Shown piece by piece: positions 45,521-52,571 of a stretch of 64,000 bases of DNA. Both the position numbers and the translations under genes were made by a program. This DNA comes from Allobosea sp. Root483D1. Its GTDB lineage: Bacteria; Pseudomonadota; Alphaproteobacteria; Rhizobiales; Beijerinckiaceae. Every line of letters begins with the position of its first letter. Positions within the stretch are counted from its first letter, which is position 1. The stretch spans positions 30,364 to 94,363 of the forward strand of contig NZ_LMJW01000019.1 of NCBI RefSeq assembly GCF_001429505.1, in the 5' to 3' direction. Below the pieces are notes generated by a model. That model was not told the DNA's origin and ran no database searches. It saw nothing but the letters and a program-made list of their open reading frames with translations.

Positions 45521-45748
45521 ATGGAGTGCTCTGCCTACATGTTCTTCCGCGCCGCGACGGCGCTAGTTGTGCTTTACGCTTTAATGGGATCGGTCCTTGC
45601 AGTCCGCCGGCTTCGAGCCAGCTTCAAAGACCATCCGACTGACGATGGACGAGTTGACCAGCTGTCTGTTACGGCATCGTCACTGACATCATGGCGAGTT
45701 GTCGGCTGGCTTATGTTCTGCGTGATACTTCCACCTGAAAAGCCATGA
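45521..45748 (+). CDS. small membrane protein
   Basis: The 75-residue product (MECSAYMFFRAATALVVLYA) has one strong N-terminal membrane helix and a weaker second one near the end. ACGGAGG stands upstream. Its stop overlaps the ATG of the next micro-gene (ATGA). Function unknown. Confidence 0.55.
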   Translation: MECSAYMFFRAATALVVLYALMGSVLAVRRLRASFKDHPTDDGRVDQLSVTASSLTSWRVVGWLMFCVILPPEKP

Positions 45749-45819
45749 ACGGCTTCTTTCAACTTACCTTCTGGCTCGCCATCATGGCGCCGTACTTGAT
45801 GACCGTGCGTTGGCAGTGA
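45745..45819 (+). CDS. 24-residue membrane micro-ORF
   Basis: MNGFFQLTFWLAIMAPYLMT forms one membrane helix. It starts in the ATGA overlap with the previous small membrane protein and so is probably co-translated. No family recognised; it could be a small regulator or a remnant. Confidence 0.4.
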   Translation: MNGFFQLTFWLAIMAPYLMTVRWQ

Positions 45820-45853
45820 ACCCAGGAAAAGGCCGGCCCGCCGAAGCGAGACC

Positions 45854-46087
45854 GTGCCGGTGCTATTGTATGGCTATGGGCCCAGTTCTTTCCGCACCTA
45901 TCCTGACGACCCCGACGAGCGGATTCGCGAGAGCTTTTGGACGGTTACCAGCGAGGGCGTGCACGTCGGGGTGATCGTCTTCCATAGCACCCTTCCAAAA
46001 CCGATGTGGGGCTGGTCGATCACGGTGCAATATCCGAGCCCTGGCATCGGCAAGCAGGACGAGGAAGTCGTGCGCAAGCGCCCGTAG
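45854..46087 (+). CDS. small hypothetical protein overlapping a minus-strand relic
   Basis: A GTG-started frame of 77 residues contains YPDDPDERIRESFWTVTSEG and LPKPMWGWSITVQYPSP, which reads as real protein. It ends abruptly where the minus-strand relic begins, so its C-terminus may be cut off by a junction. Function unknown. Confidence 0.45.
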   Translation: MPVLLYGYGPSSFRTYPDDPDERIRESFWTVTSEGVHVGVIVFHSTLPKPMWGWSITVQYPSPGIGKQDEEVVRKRP

Positions 46088-46195
46088 CGCGGCTGGCTCG
46101 GAGCCGTGCTCCTCAATCAATTCGGCGATCATCGCCGTGATCTCGGCATCAAGGGACGCGTCTTATACCCGCTGGTCGGCTGGTTGCGCTGACAT
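45863..46195 (-). pseudogene. second copy of the IEEHGSE gene with a nonsense codon
   Basis: The frame from ATG 46195 (CGAGAG upstream) reads MSAQPADQRV, then TAA at 46165-46163, then DASLDAEITAMIAELIEEHGSE without a shift. The conserved IEEHGSE block matches copy 1 at 44817-45005. After about LADARAR the similarity ends and the frame continues antisense to the previous gene. The in-frame TAA makes it a pseudogene unless translation restarts at ATG 46132. Confidence 0.65.
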
Positions 46196-46217
46196 TTGCT
46201 CTCGCTCTCGGCTATGA

Positions 46218-46251
46218 GAACATAATGAGAACAGGCTTGGAAAGGAGTCAA
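46218..46251 (-). promoter_or_regulatory. LexA-box promoter 2 of the element
   Basis: Minus strand: -35 TTGACT (46251-46246), 18-base spacer, -10 CATTAT (46227-46222), with GTTC-N7-GTTC (46232-46218) over the -10. It drives the broken IEEHGSE copy 2 on the minus strand. The FRG gene starts 74 bases away on the other strand and may be affected by LexA bound here. Confidence 0.78.
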
Positions 46252-46305
46252 GGCTGACGAATCTGCAGCATTATGGAAAACTGATAGCACGTCAGGGGGC
46301 TAGCG

Positions 46306-47331
46306 ATGCTTTGGGAGCGAGAGGCAAGCGGGATCGAAGTCGGGCGCGCCGAAACGGCGCGTGAGTTCATGGAGGCTCTGAGGCCTTCCAACGATCTATG
46401 GTGGGAAGACGACGATGCCGCGTGCCCGTGGGTCTTTCGTGGCCACGGCGACGCGTCTTGGAAGCTCCTTCCGGCAGCTTGGCGAGAGGGGAACTCCGTT
46501 ATCCAGCGGGCGCGAGAGGAAGCATCACGCCGTCTTGCTCGCGTTAATCCGCATCAAGAGATGCGTTGGCTGTGGGGCAACCACGCATCAGCAGAGCACA
46601 ACTTTGATTTCGAGGCCGAGGATCTGCCGCGCCGCCTGACGATTGAAAATACCGCCGAATGGCTACCTGTCTGGGACTTTATTGGACGGTGCGACGCTCT
46701 AGGAATGCACAACCCGTTCGGCTCCTTGCCGCCTGACGGCGATCAGCCAGATTGGCTCTGCGAAGCGGGGTTCCCGATGATTGGCGACGAATACGCATTT
46801 CGGTTCACCAATACGCTTCCCGCGCTGGCCCTAGCGCAGCACCACAAAATACCGACAAGGCTATTGGATTGGACCAAGAACCCCCTGACAGCGCTTTATT
46901 TCGCGGTAGAAGACAATAGGAGCAGTGCAGAGCTAGCGGTTTGGGCTCTCCATCGCCGACGCGCGAGCGAAGTTAAGCTTGCTCCGGTTCAATTCATCGA
47001 TGGAGTGCGCACTGTACCAATTTCATGCGGCGTTCATGTTGCCAAACCTTCATCTCAAGGAAATCCGTTTCTCGCCGCGCAATCGGGAGTATTTACGTCT
47101 GTCTCTGCCGCTGGCCTCTATTACATAATGAATGAAGGATGCAGGCCCAGCTTGGAAGACTTTGTCGCTCAATCGAAAACCTCTGACACCGTTCTACGGA
47201 AGCTAGTTTTGCCACAAGCAGAGTTCGAAGAACTTCAAAAACAGCTGTGGCGGGAGGGTATTTTAATGTCTTCTCTCATGCCGACCATGGACAACATTGC
47301 GGCCGAGGTTTTGAAGCGGTGGGCTCGATAG
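46306..47331 (+). CDS. FRG-domain protein, possible defence factor
   Basis: This 341-residue cytosolic protein has the FRG domain (PF08867): PWVFRGHGDASWKLLPAAWR near residues 42-61 and ALAQHHKIPTRLLDWTKNPL with ALYFAVE near 175-205. The family is named after its F/YRG motif, is common in mobile elements and defence islands, and has unknown chemistry. AGGGGGC precedes ATG 46306. GC is lower than in neighbours, pointing to recent transfer. It lies between a LexA promoter and the remains of a HerA-type ATPase. A role in phage defence or SOS-linked growth arrest is inference. Confidence 0.85.
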   Translation: MLWEREASGIEVGRAETAREFMEALRPSNDLWWEDDDAACPWVFRGHGDASWKLLPAAWREGNSVIQRAREEASRRLARVNPHQEMRWLWGNHASAEHNFDFEAEDLPRRLTIENTAEWLPVWDFIGRCDALGMHNPFGSLPPDGDQPDWLCEAGFPMIGDEYAFRFTNTLPALALAQHHKIPTRLLDWTKNPLTALYFAVEDNRSSAELAVWALHRRRASEVKLAPVQFIDGVRTVPISCGVHVAKPSSQGNPFLAAQSGVFTSVSAAGLYYIMNEGCRPSLEDFVAQSKTSDTVLRKLVLPQAEFEELQKQLWREGILMSSLMPTMDNIAAEVLKRWAR

Positions 47332-47682
47332 GCACCCGGGCGCAACCCTTGGGCTCTGCGACGCGATAGTCGGCTGACTCAATGCTCAATGCAGCTTGCA
47401 ACCCTTTACCCTCGCGGCCCGTCGCGCCGCACGGTTCTGCCGAGCCGCTGTGGGCTCCCGCTCGGCGGTCATCGGTATCGCTCAGCGCTTCGCCCCCGCT
47501 GCTGGGCGAATGGCGCAGCAACGTGGAACTCGACCGGGTGAGTTCTCAGAGCAGCCCGACCGTCCAAAGTCCTTATAGCCATTAGTGCGGGCCAAACAGC
47601 CCAGCCCAACACCTCAGGTCCATATCGATACAGCTCACGCCGCCAGCGCGGCCATAGTGCCCCGCTCGCGCGCTCCGCGGCA
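47332..47682. other. 351 bases without a recognisable gene
   Basis: No open frame here looks like protein and no RNA gene is seen. It probably holds debris of the upstream part of the HerA-like gene, since the recognisable part begins immediately afterwards in the middle of that family. Confidence 0.45.
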
Positions 47683-48825
47683 TTGTCCCGGCCGATCATG
47701 ATCACACAGCGGCCGGCCGTGATCGACAAGAGCGTTCTCGCAGATCGACACGCTCATCGCGATGCGGCTGACGAGCCCGCAGGACCGCAAGGCGATCGAG
47801 GAGTGGGTGAAAGGCAATGCCGACAGCGAAGAGTCAAAGCTGGTCCTCGACAGCCTCGCATCTCTACCTCGCGGTGAATGATGGCTCTGGCAGCCGGCGG
47901 AAGATGTCCTCGAGCGCACGATGTTTCCTGCGATCACCTCCTACGATTCTGGGAGCCCGGGGAAGCCGCGCGCGAGGTGAAGCCGCTTTCTCAAGCCGGC
48001 ATGGCTGAGATCCGCGCCGCCCTGCAGGAGATGCAGGTCGAGCGCAAAACTGCAGGCGGTGCTGGTGCTCCTGCAGGTGTGTCCGGCAAGCGGGCCGGCA
48101 CGGTCCTGGTCGACGAAATCGCCGCGGCCGAGCAGCGCGGGTATGCGCGCGGCCTCGCCGAGGGCAAGAACGCCGGCTGGACCGAAGGATATCGCACGGC
48201 ATGGGGAGGCATCGCCGAGCAAGCTTCCGAGGCGCTTGGCCGAGGTTCATGGATCGAGCCTTCGAAAGCGCCCGTGGCCGTCGCCAAGGCAGCTGCGCAA
48301 CCGAAACCGAAAATCGAGCCGAATCGTCAACCGTCGGAGCCCAACCCGCTCAACAGCGCGGCGAAGAAGATGCTGGCGGTGCTGGATACGAACCTGCCGG
48401 TTGCCCGGTCGTGGACGCAGGTCGCGACGCTCGCCGGCCTGAAGGCGCGCGGTGGCCATTTCAATGCAGGCAGGAAGGGGCTTGCCGACGGCGGGCTCAT
48501 CACGGAGGCCGACGGCTTAGTGCGCCTCGCGCAGCCTTCCGACGACGCCGCAATGGCGTCGAATGATCCTGCTGCCGTCGTCGACATGTGGGCGAGCGCG
48601 CTGTCCGGCGCGGCGCCGAAGATCTTGCGGCGGCTCTTCGAAACCGGAGGCGCAGCTGAAAGGACGGCGATCGCCGCCGATCTTGGCATGAAGCCACAGG
48701 GTGGGCACTGGAACGCGGGTTGGAAGGAGCTTCGCGACAATCATGTTGTTCGGATCGAGGGGCAGCGCGCGACGCTCACCGAACTGCCAAGCCCAGGAGC
48801 GCAGCATGACCGGGGCGACAGATAG
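47683..48825 (+). pseudogene. decayed HerA/DUF87-type ATPase, C-terminal part
   Basis: Pieces of one protein lie in shifting frames: MITQRPAVIDKSVLA (47698-47742), IDTLIAMRLTSPQDRKAIEE (from about 47743, next frame), an in-frame TGA near 47879, WLWQPAEDVLERTMFPAIT, a further shift near 47955, then a long open C-terminus with two winged-helix-like repeats (LKARGGHFNAGRKGLADGGL and GMKPQGGHWNAGWKELRD). This is the C-terminal half of a HerA-like DNA translocase of mobile elements. The N-terminal Walker A half is gone. At least three lesions make it non-functional. Confidence 0.7.
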
Positions 48826-49150
48826 TGACCTGCTGCCCTGCCCGTTCTGCGGCATCGAGAGCGCACGCGTTCGGCACATTCGTGATGGTCACAAGGTGGT
48901 TTGCGCTTCCTGCCAGGCGAGCGGGCCGCCCCAGTATCACGGCCGTGCCGACGACGAGCCCGCAAGGATCCGCGCCGCAAGCAGTTGGAACCAGCGCATC
49001 GGCAACGCCGCGGACACGCTCGACCTCCCCGAGGATTACCACGAGCCGGCTTCGCGCCACGTAGTGGAGCGGTTCCTGACCACCATGCGGCAACGGCTCG
49101 CCTATCTCGAAGCCACCGCCCTCAAGGAGGCCAGCAGCCATGCCGACTAA
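48806..49150 (+). CDS. Lar-like zinc-ribbon protein (restriction alleviation family)
   Basis: This 114-residue protein starts LLPCPFCGIESARVRHI, followed by VVCASCQASGPPQ: C-X2-C twice, as in the Lar restriction-alleviation family (PF14354). Lar proteins, carried by prophages, weaken host restriction. The remainder is a helical tail. CCAGGAG precedes the ATG. Its stop overlaps the next start. Confidence 0.75.
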   Translation: MTGATDSDLLPCPFCGIESARVRHIRDGHKVVCASCQASGPPQYHGRADDEPARIRAASSWNQRIGNAADTLDLPEDYHEPASRHVVERFLTTMRQRLAYLEATALKEASSHAD

Positions 49151-49421
49151 CGCGAAGGGGCTCATAGAGCGGGTGGACAGCGGAGATCAACTATCCTCGG
49201 GCGCGCATCTAGACGACCTGCATGTGCTGGCAGTCAGCTATTGGCACAGCACGCGGCCATCCTCCGATAAGGCGTTCACTGAGATTGTCGATCAAATAGA
49301 GGCCAGAGCTACAGCCGCCAATTTTGAGGATTGGGAGAAGGCTTTCCCGGGATCTCGGGGCATCCTCCGCGCCATCCAGGAGTCACGCCATGACCGACGA
49401 GAAGGTCCGATATGTCGCTGA
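49140..49421 (+). CDS. hypothetical protein of the element
   Basis: The 93-residue product (MPTNAKGLIERVDSGDQLSS) is mostly helical, with AFTEIVDQIEARATAANFED. Its start overlaps the stop of the Lar-like gene and its end overlaps the next gene, so the block 48806-50204 is one tightly coupled operon. No family recognised. Confidence 0.6.
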   Translation: MPTNAKGLIERVDSGDQLSSGAHLDDLHVLAVSYWHSTRPSSDKAFTEIVDQIEARATAANFEDWEKAFPGSRGILRAIQESRHDRREGPICR

Positions 49422-49761
49422 TCTGATGAAGAAGCATCGCCGCGAGCTCGTAGCCGAACCTTTGGACCGCATCTGGCTCGAATTGGCTGAGGTTGCCATC
49501 GGTGGCGCGGCTGGTTTTGACTACGCCTTTGGACCCGCCAAGCCGAAGGAGGCGGAGGGGCTGAAGTTCGGCTCCCGGCTCACCGTCGAGGGAGTGGAGG
49601 CGGTCGTGGTGTCCATGGCTACGATCGAGGCACACGAAAAGCTCATCGCTGAACTCCGGAGCTCGATCGATGCGCTGCTTGATGATCGAGAGCGCCGCGC
49701 CATGCTCTCAGCGGCGGGAGACGGTACCGCAGCCTCAGATGTTCGGGGAGAGAAGACGTGA
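49390..49761 (+). CDS. hypothetical protein of the element
   Basis: The 123-residue product (MTDEKVRYVADLMKKHRREL) has alpha-helical ends and a strand-rich centre (GLKFGSRLTVEGVEAVVVSM). CCAGGAG stands upstream. It overlaps the next gene by four bases (gTGAg). No family recognised. Confidence 0.6.
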   Translation: MTDEKVRYVADLMKKHRRELVAEPLDRIWLELAEVAIGGAAGFDYAFGPAKPKEAEGLKFGSRLTVEGVEAVVVSMATIEAHEKLIAELRSSIDALLDDRERRAMLSAAGDGTAASDVRGEKT

Positions 49762-50204
49762 GCACGCTAGACCGAGCAATCGCAATCGCCGCAGTGGCGC
49801 ACGCCGGCCAGACGGACAAGGTTGGCGAACCCTATATCGCGCATCCGATGAGGCTCATGGCGCGCTTCCTCGCGGCCGGCGAGCAGCAACTCGCGATCGT
49901 TGCGGCATTGCATGACGTTGTCGAGGATTCAGAGTGGTCGCTAGAGCAGCTTGCCGAGGAAGGCTTCTCTCTGGAGATCGTCAGCGCCATCGATGCCTTG
50001 ACCAGACGCGACGGCGAAGAATACCTCGCCTACGTGAGACGTGCTGCCATCGATCGTCTCGCGCGCCCTGTGAAAGAGGCGGATCTCGCGGACAACAGCG
50101 ACGAGAAGCGCCTGTCCTGGCTCCCGGAGGCGGACCAAGATCGACTGCGCCGCCAATATGCTTCGGCCCTCCAGACCCTCGCCACCGTCAAGGAGACGCC
50201 GTAA
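49758..50204 (+). CDS. HD-domain alarmone hydrolase-like protein
   Basis: This 148-residue protein has the SpoT/MESH1-type HD fold: AVAHAGQTDKVGEPYIAHPMR (first metal His), IVAALHDVVEDS (HD), then VKEADLADNSDEKR. Standalone small versions hydrolyse (p)ppGpp or a related nucleotide. In a mobile element this could quiet the stringent response or counter a defence alarmone. GTG start overlaps the previous stop (gTGAg). Confidence 0.82.
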   Translation: MSTLDRAIAIAAVAHAGQTDKVGEPYIAHPMRLMARFLAAGEQQLAIVAALHDVVEDSEWSLEQLAEEGFSLEIVSAIDALTRRDGEEYLAYVRRAAIDRLARPVKEADLADNSDEKRLSWLPEADQDRLRRQYASALQTLATVKETP

Positions 50205-50239
50205 AATGGAGGGATGAAGTTACTCTTAGGACAAGGGCG

Positions 50240-50449
50240 ATGCCAGACAAGCAGGCCATTGAAATCCCAGTTGTCCGCGTCGCCTCGGTCGAAGTCAGTG
50301 GCGACCCGACGCATGATTCCTTGATCACCTTCAGCACTGAGGCTGACACGGACGTTGTCTTGCGTTTGCCGCCGACGGTCGTGGCGGAGCTGGAGGCCCT
50401 GCTCGCGCGCGCCAGCCTGGAACAGGCGAAGCGGCTGCCAAAACAGTGA
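50240..50449 (+). CDS. small element protein, intact paralogue
   Basis: The 69-residue product (MPDKQAIEIPVVRVASVEVS) ends VVAELEALLARASLEQAKRL. A near-identical but truncated copy is at 42622-42789. AGGACAAGGG stands upstream. The stop overlaps the GTG of a 31-residue membrane ORF (gTGA). Function unknown. Confidence 0.6.
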   Translation: MPDKQAIEIPVVRVASVEVSGDPTHDSLITFSTEADTDVVLRLPPTVVAELEALLARASLEQAKRLPKQ

Positions 50450-50541
50450 CCCGGCCGAGCAGCATTCTCATCGCGGCACTGATCGTGACGGCCTTCACGG
50501 CTGGTATCGCGGTCTGGCTGAGGTGGCGGGCTGGGTGGTGA
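50446..50541 (+). CDS. 31-residue membrane micro-ORF
   Basis: GTG-started frame with one membrane helix (ILIAALIVTAFTAGIAVWL). It overlaps the previous stop, and the same arrangement is repeated at 42786, there broken by a TAG. Conservation of the pair supports a real gene. Confidence 0.45.
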   Translation: MTRPSSILIAALIVTAFTAGIAVWLRWRAGW

Positions 50542-50554
50542 AGCGTCGGGCGAC

Positions 50555-51334
50555 CTAGAACAGGTCGCCTTGAGCCGGCGGCTTGACCGCTGGGAACAGC
50601 GCCGGATCAGTCGGATCATCCTTCTTCACGCCGCGCGCGACGATCTCAAGCATCCCCTCCGGCAAGGGCCGTTGCAGCGCCTTCGCCTGATCCCATGGCG
50701 CCGTCATCCAGGCTGCGCACTCCTCCGGCGTCGTCAGGATCACCGGCATGGCCTTTGGGTGGATTGGCGCCACCTCGGCATTCGGATCGGTCGTTAGGAA
50801 GGCAAAGAGGTCTGCCGTCTCCTCCCCCTTCTTTACCTTGCGCACGCTCTTCCATTGCGCGCACCAAATCCCGGCGAAAAAGGCCGTGGGTCGATCCTCG
50901 CCAAAAGCGAACCAGATGTCGCCGCCGGCATCGCGATTGAACTCGCTAAAGCTGGCGAAGGGGACGAGGCAGCGGTTCGGCACGTCGAGCCAGCGCTTCC
51001 AATGCGAGCTCGAGGTGTTGCGGACGTTCGTCGTTCCGCTGTCGGGCTCCATGCGCAGGAGCAGGTCGAAATCGACGGGCTTCTCCTTCGCTCGCAGCTT
51101 GTCGGCTCGCCTGGTCGCGGCATCGAGCAGCGCCTTCTTCGACGACGGCATCCCCCAGCGCGTCATGGTCAGGCGCGCCTCGCCATCCTCATTGCGGATG
51201 ATTGGTGCCTCATAGTCAGGGAAGATGCCAGGCTGCGGAGGCAGGTTGGCGAAGTTCGCGCCGCCATCATTAAACCGCGCGAACAGCTTGCGCATCGCCT
51301 CTACGTTGCGGGTGTGGCTGTAAAGATTACACAT
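50555..51334 (-). CDS. SRAP / HMCES-family DNA-abasic-site protein (YedK-like)
   Basis: This 259-residue protein begins [14 protein letters not shown], so Cys2 becomes the N-terminal catalytic residue after Met removal, as in SRAP proteins, which crosslink to abasic sites in single-stranded DNA. I therefore use the second ATG (51334), not 51337. Further family motifs: MTRWGMPS, the NVRNTSSS Asn region, [10 protein letters not shown] (Glu) and the [11 protein letters not shown]is motif. It overlaps the frameshifted gene upstream, which has LexA promoter 3, so SOS induction is expected. It would protect replication forks during element replication. Confidence 0.93.
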   Translation of the reverse strand: MCNLYSHTRNVEAMRKLFARFNDGGANFANLPPQPGIFPDYEAPIIRNEDGEARLTMTRWGMPSSKKALLDAATRRADKLRAKEKPVDFDLLLRMEPDSGTTNVRNTSSSHWKRWLDVPNRCLVPFASFSEFNRDAGGDIWFAFGEDRPTAFFAGIWCAQWKSVRKVKKGEETADLFAFLTTDPNAEVAPIHPKAMPVILTTPEECAAWMTAPWDQAKALQRPLPEGMLEIVARGVKKDDPTDPALFPAVKPPAQGDLF

Positions 51335-51724
51335 CATCGCCCTCGCCGACGCGCCGGCGGCGGCGTGGCGCCTTCGGCTCGGCCGGGAGCATGTCGCCCT
51401 TGCCGCCTTCGATCAACTGCCATTCGAGCAGCGCCGGTGGCAGATCCGGCGGCCCGACGCGGCCGATGTCGGGCATGTATGCGCCGCACTTGCGGCCGTA
51501 CTTCTGCGGCTTGCGCAGCTCGTGTGCGGGTCCCATGGGCAATGCGAGACGAAGACGCGCAGCAGACGCCGGAGCGGCGCGCGGGTGCCATACTGCGCCA
51601 CACAATCGGCAAGGCGGGAATCTCCGCCGCGCTCGCAATGGTGGCATCGGAAGCGGATCAGAATCCAGGGATATTCCCGTAGCAAGGTGTCCAAGGTCGG
51701 ACGCTCTGGCGCCGGTGGTGACAT
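51327..51724 (-). pseudogene. Cys-containing phage protein, frameshifted
   Basis: The N-terminal part (MSPPAPERPTLDTLLREYPW, with a C-X2-C at FRCHHCERGG) and the C-terminal part (ELRKPQKYGRKCGAYMPDIG and [11 protein letters not shown]) are clearly one protein split over two frames, with the shift near 51521-51535. AGGGAA precedes ATG 51724, which lies directly behind LexA promoter 3. The stop overlaps the SRAP start by eight bases. Either it is broken, or the shift is programmed or a sequencing error. Confidence 0.65.
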
Positions 51725-51746
51725 AGTCCGCGTTCCCTGATAATGA

Positions 51747-51780
51747 GAACATAAGCGGAACAAGATGGCGCGGGAGTCAA
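51747..51780 (-). promoter_or_regulatory. LexA-box promoter 3 of the element
   Basis: Minus strand: -35 TTGACT (51780-51775), 18-base spacer, -10 GCTTAT (51756-51751), with GTTC-N7-GTTC (51761-51747) over the -10. It stands about 23 bases from ATG 51724 and drives the frameshifted gene plus the SRAP gene. Confidence 0.8.
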
Positions 51781-51800
51781 GCCATTATAGGAGACGCGAG

Positions 51801-52109
51801 ATGGACATGACGGAGTTGGCGAACCTGCACAAGGCCGAATTGGTCAATCTGCTCCACCTGTGGCAGCACGTCGGGCAAGGCCTTACACGGACGATCCTGC
51901 TGCTCAGCACGGCAATCACAGGCGACGGAGTCGATGGCGCCAAAGTGACCCTAGAGGCCGCGCAGATGATCGCCGGGATGCTTCTCAAAGAGGCGGCCGA
52001 GAAGCGCAAGGCCGGCGAGATCGGCGAGGCGGAGGTTCGCGAGCGCGCTGTCGAGCAGTTCAACATGCTGGTCCGCGAAACGCTTCGCCCTGTCCCGCCT
52101 CGGCATTGA
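51801..52109 (+). CDS. small helical protein of the element
   Basis: The 102-residue product (MDMTELANLHKAELVNLLHL) is predicted all helical with a Glu/Lys/Arg-rich tail. ATAGGAG stands before ATG 51801. The stop overlaps the next start (TGATG). Divergent from LexA promoter 3. No family recognised. Confidence 0.65.
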   Translation: MDMTELANLHKAELVNLLHLWQHVGQGLTRTILLLSTAITGDGVDGAKVTLEAAQMIAGMLLKEAAEKRKAGEIGEAEVRERAVEQFNMLVRETLRPVPPRH

Positions 52110-52393
52110 TGCAGAATCGCAACCCGCGCCGCGCCTACACTAAGGACGGCTCGATGGTGCAGCCGGCCACGGTTGCGAGCCATCGAAAGAACGGCGGGCA
52201 CCGCGTGGATATCTGGTGCAACGACTGCAACCACCATGCCGAGGTCAGCACTGACGGCTTGCCCGACGATCTGCCGATCCCCGATATCTGCCTGCGCTAC
52301 CGATGCTCGAAATGCGGCGGCAAGAACCTGATGTCACGGCCCAGCGTCCATGAGCATCGCGGACAGGTGACGCGGAAACAGAATGCCAGTTAA
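52109..52393 (+). CDS. small zinc-ribbon protein
   Basis: The 94-residue product has two C-X2-C knuckles (WCNDCNHH and YRCSKCGGKN), the pattern of a small zinc ribbon, with a basic head and tail. It is coupled to the gene before it. Likely a nucleic-acid-binding element protein. Confidence 0.65.
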   Translation: MQNRNPRRAYTKDGSMVQPATVASHRKNGGHRVDIWCNDCNHHAEVSTDGLPDDLPIPDICLRYRCSKCGGKNLMSRPSVHEHRGQVTRKQNAS

Positions 52394-52571
52394 GGGGGGA
52401 GAGCTGGAGTTCCTGGTCTTTCGGCTTAGCAGCCGGGTCGCCCTCAAGCCGGACATGCAACTTCTGCCTCGCCGGAAGAACGGCATGGTTTGGGCTGTGC
52501 CGATGGCTGCCGCACTGGCAGCCATCTTTCAGAGGTATCGAATTAGCTTATTCGGTCTCTGTTTGCGGTCC

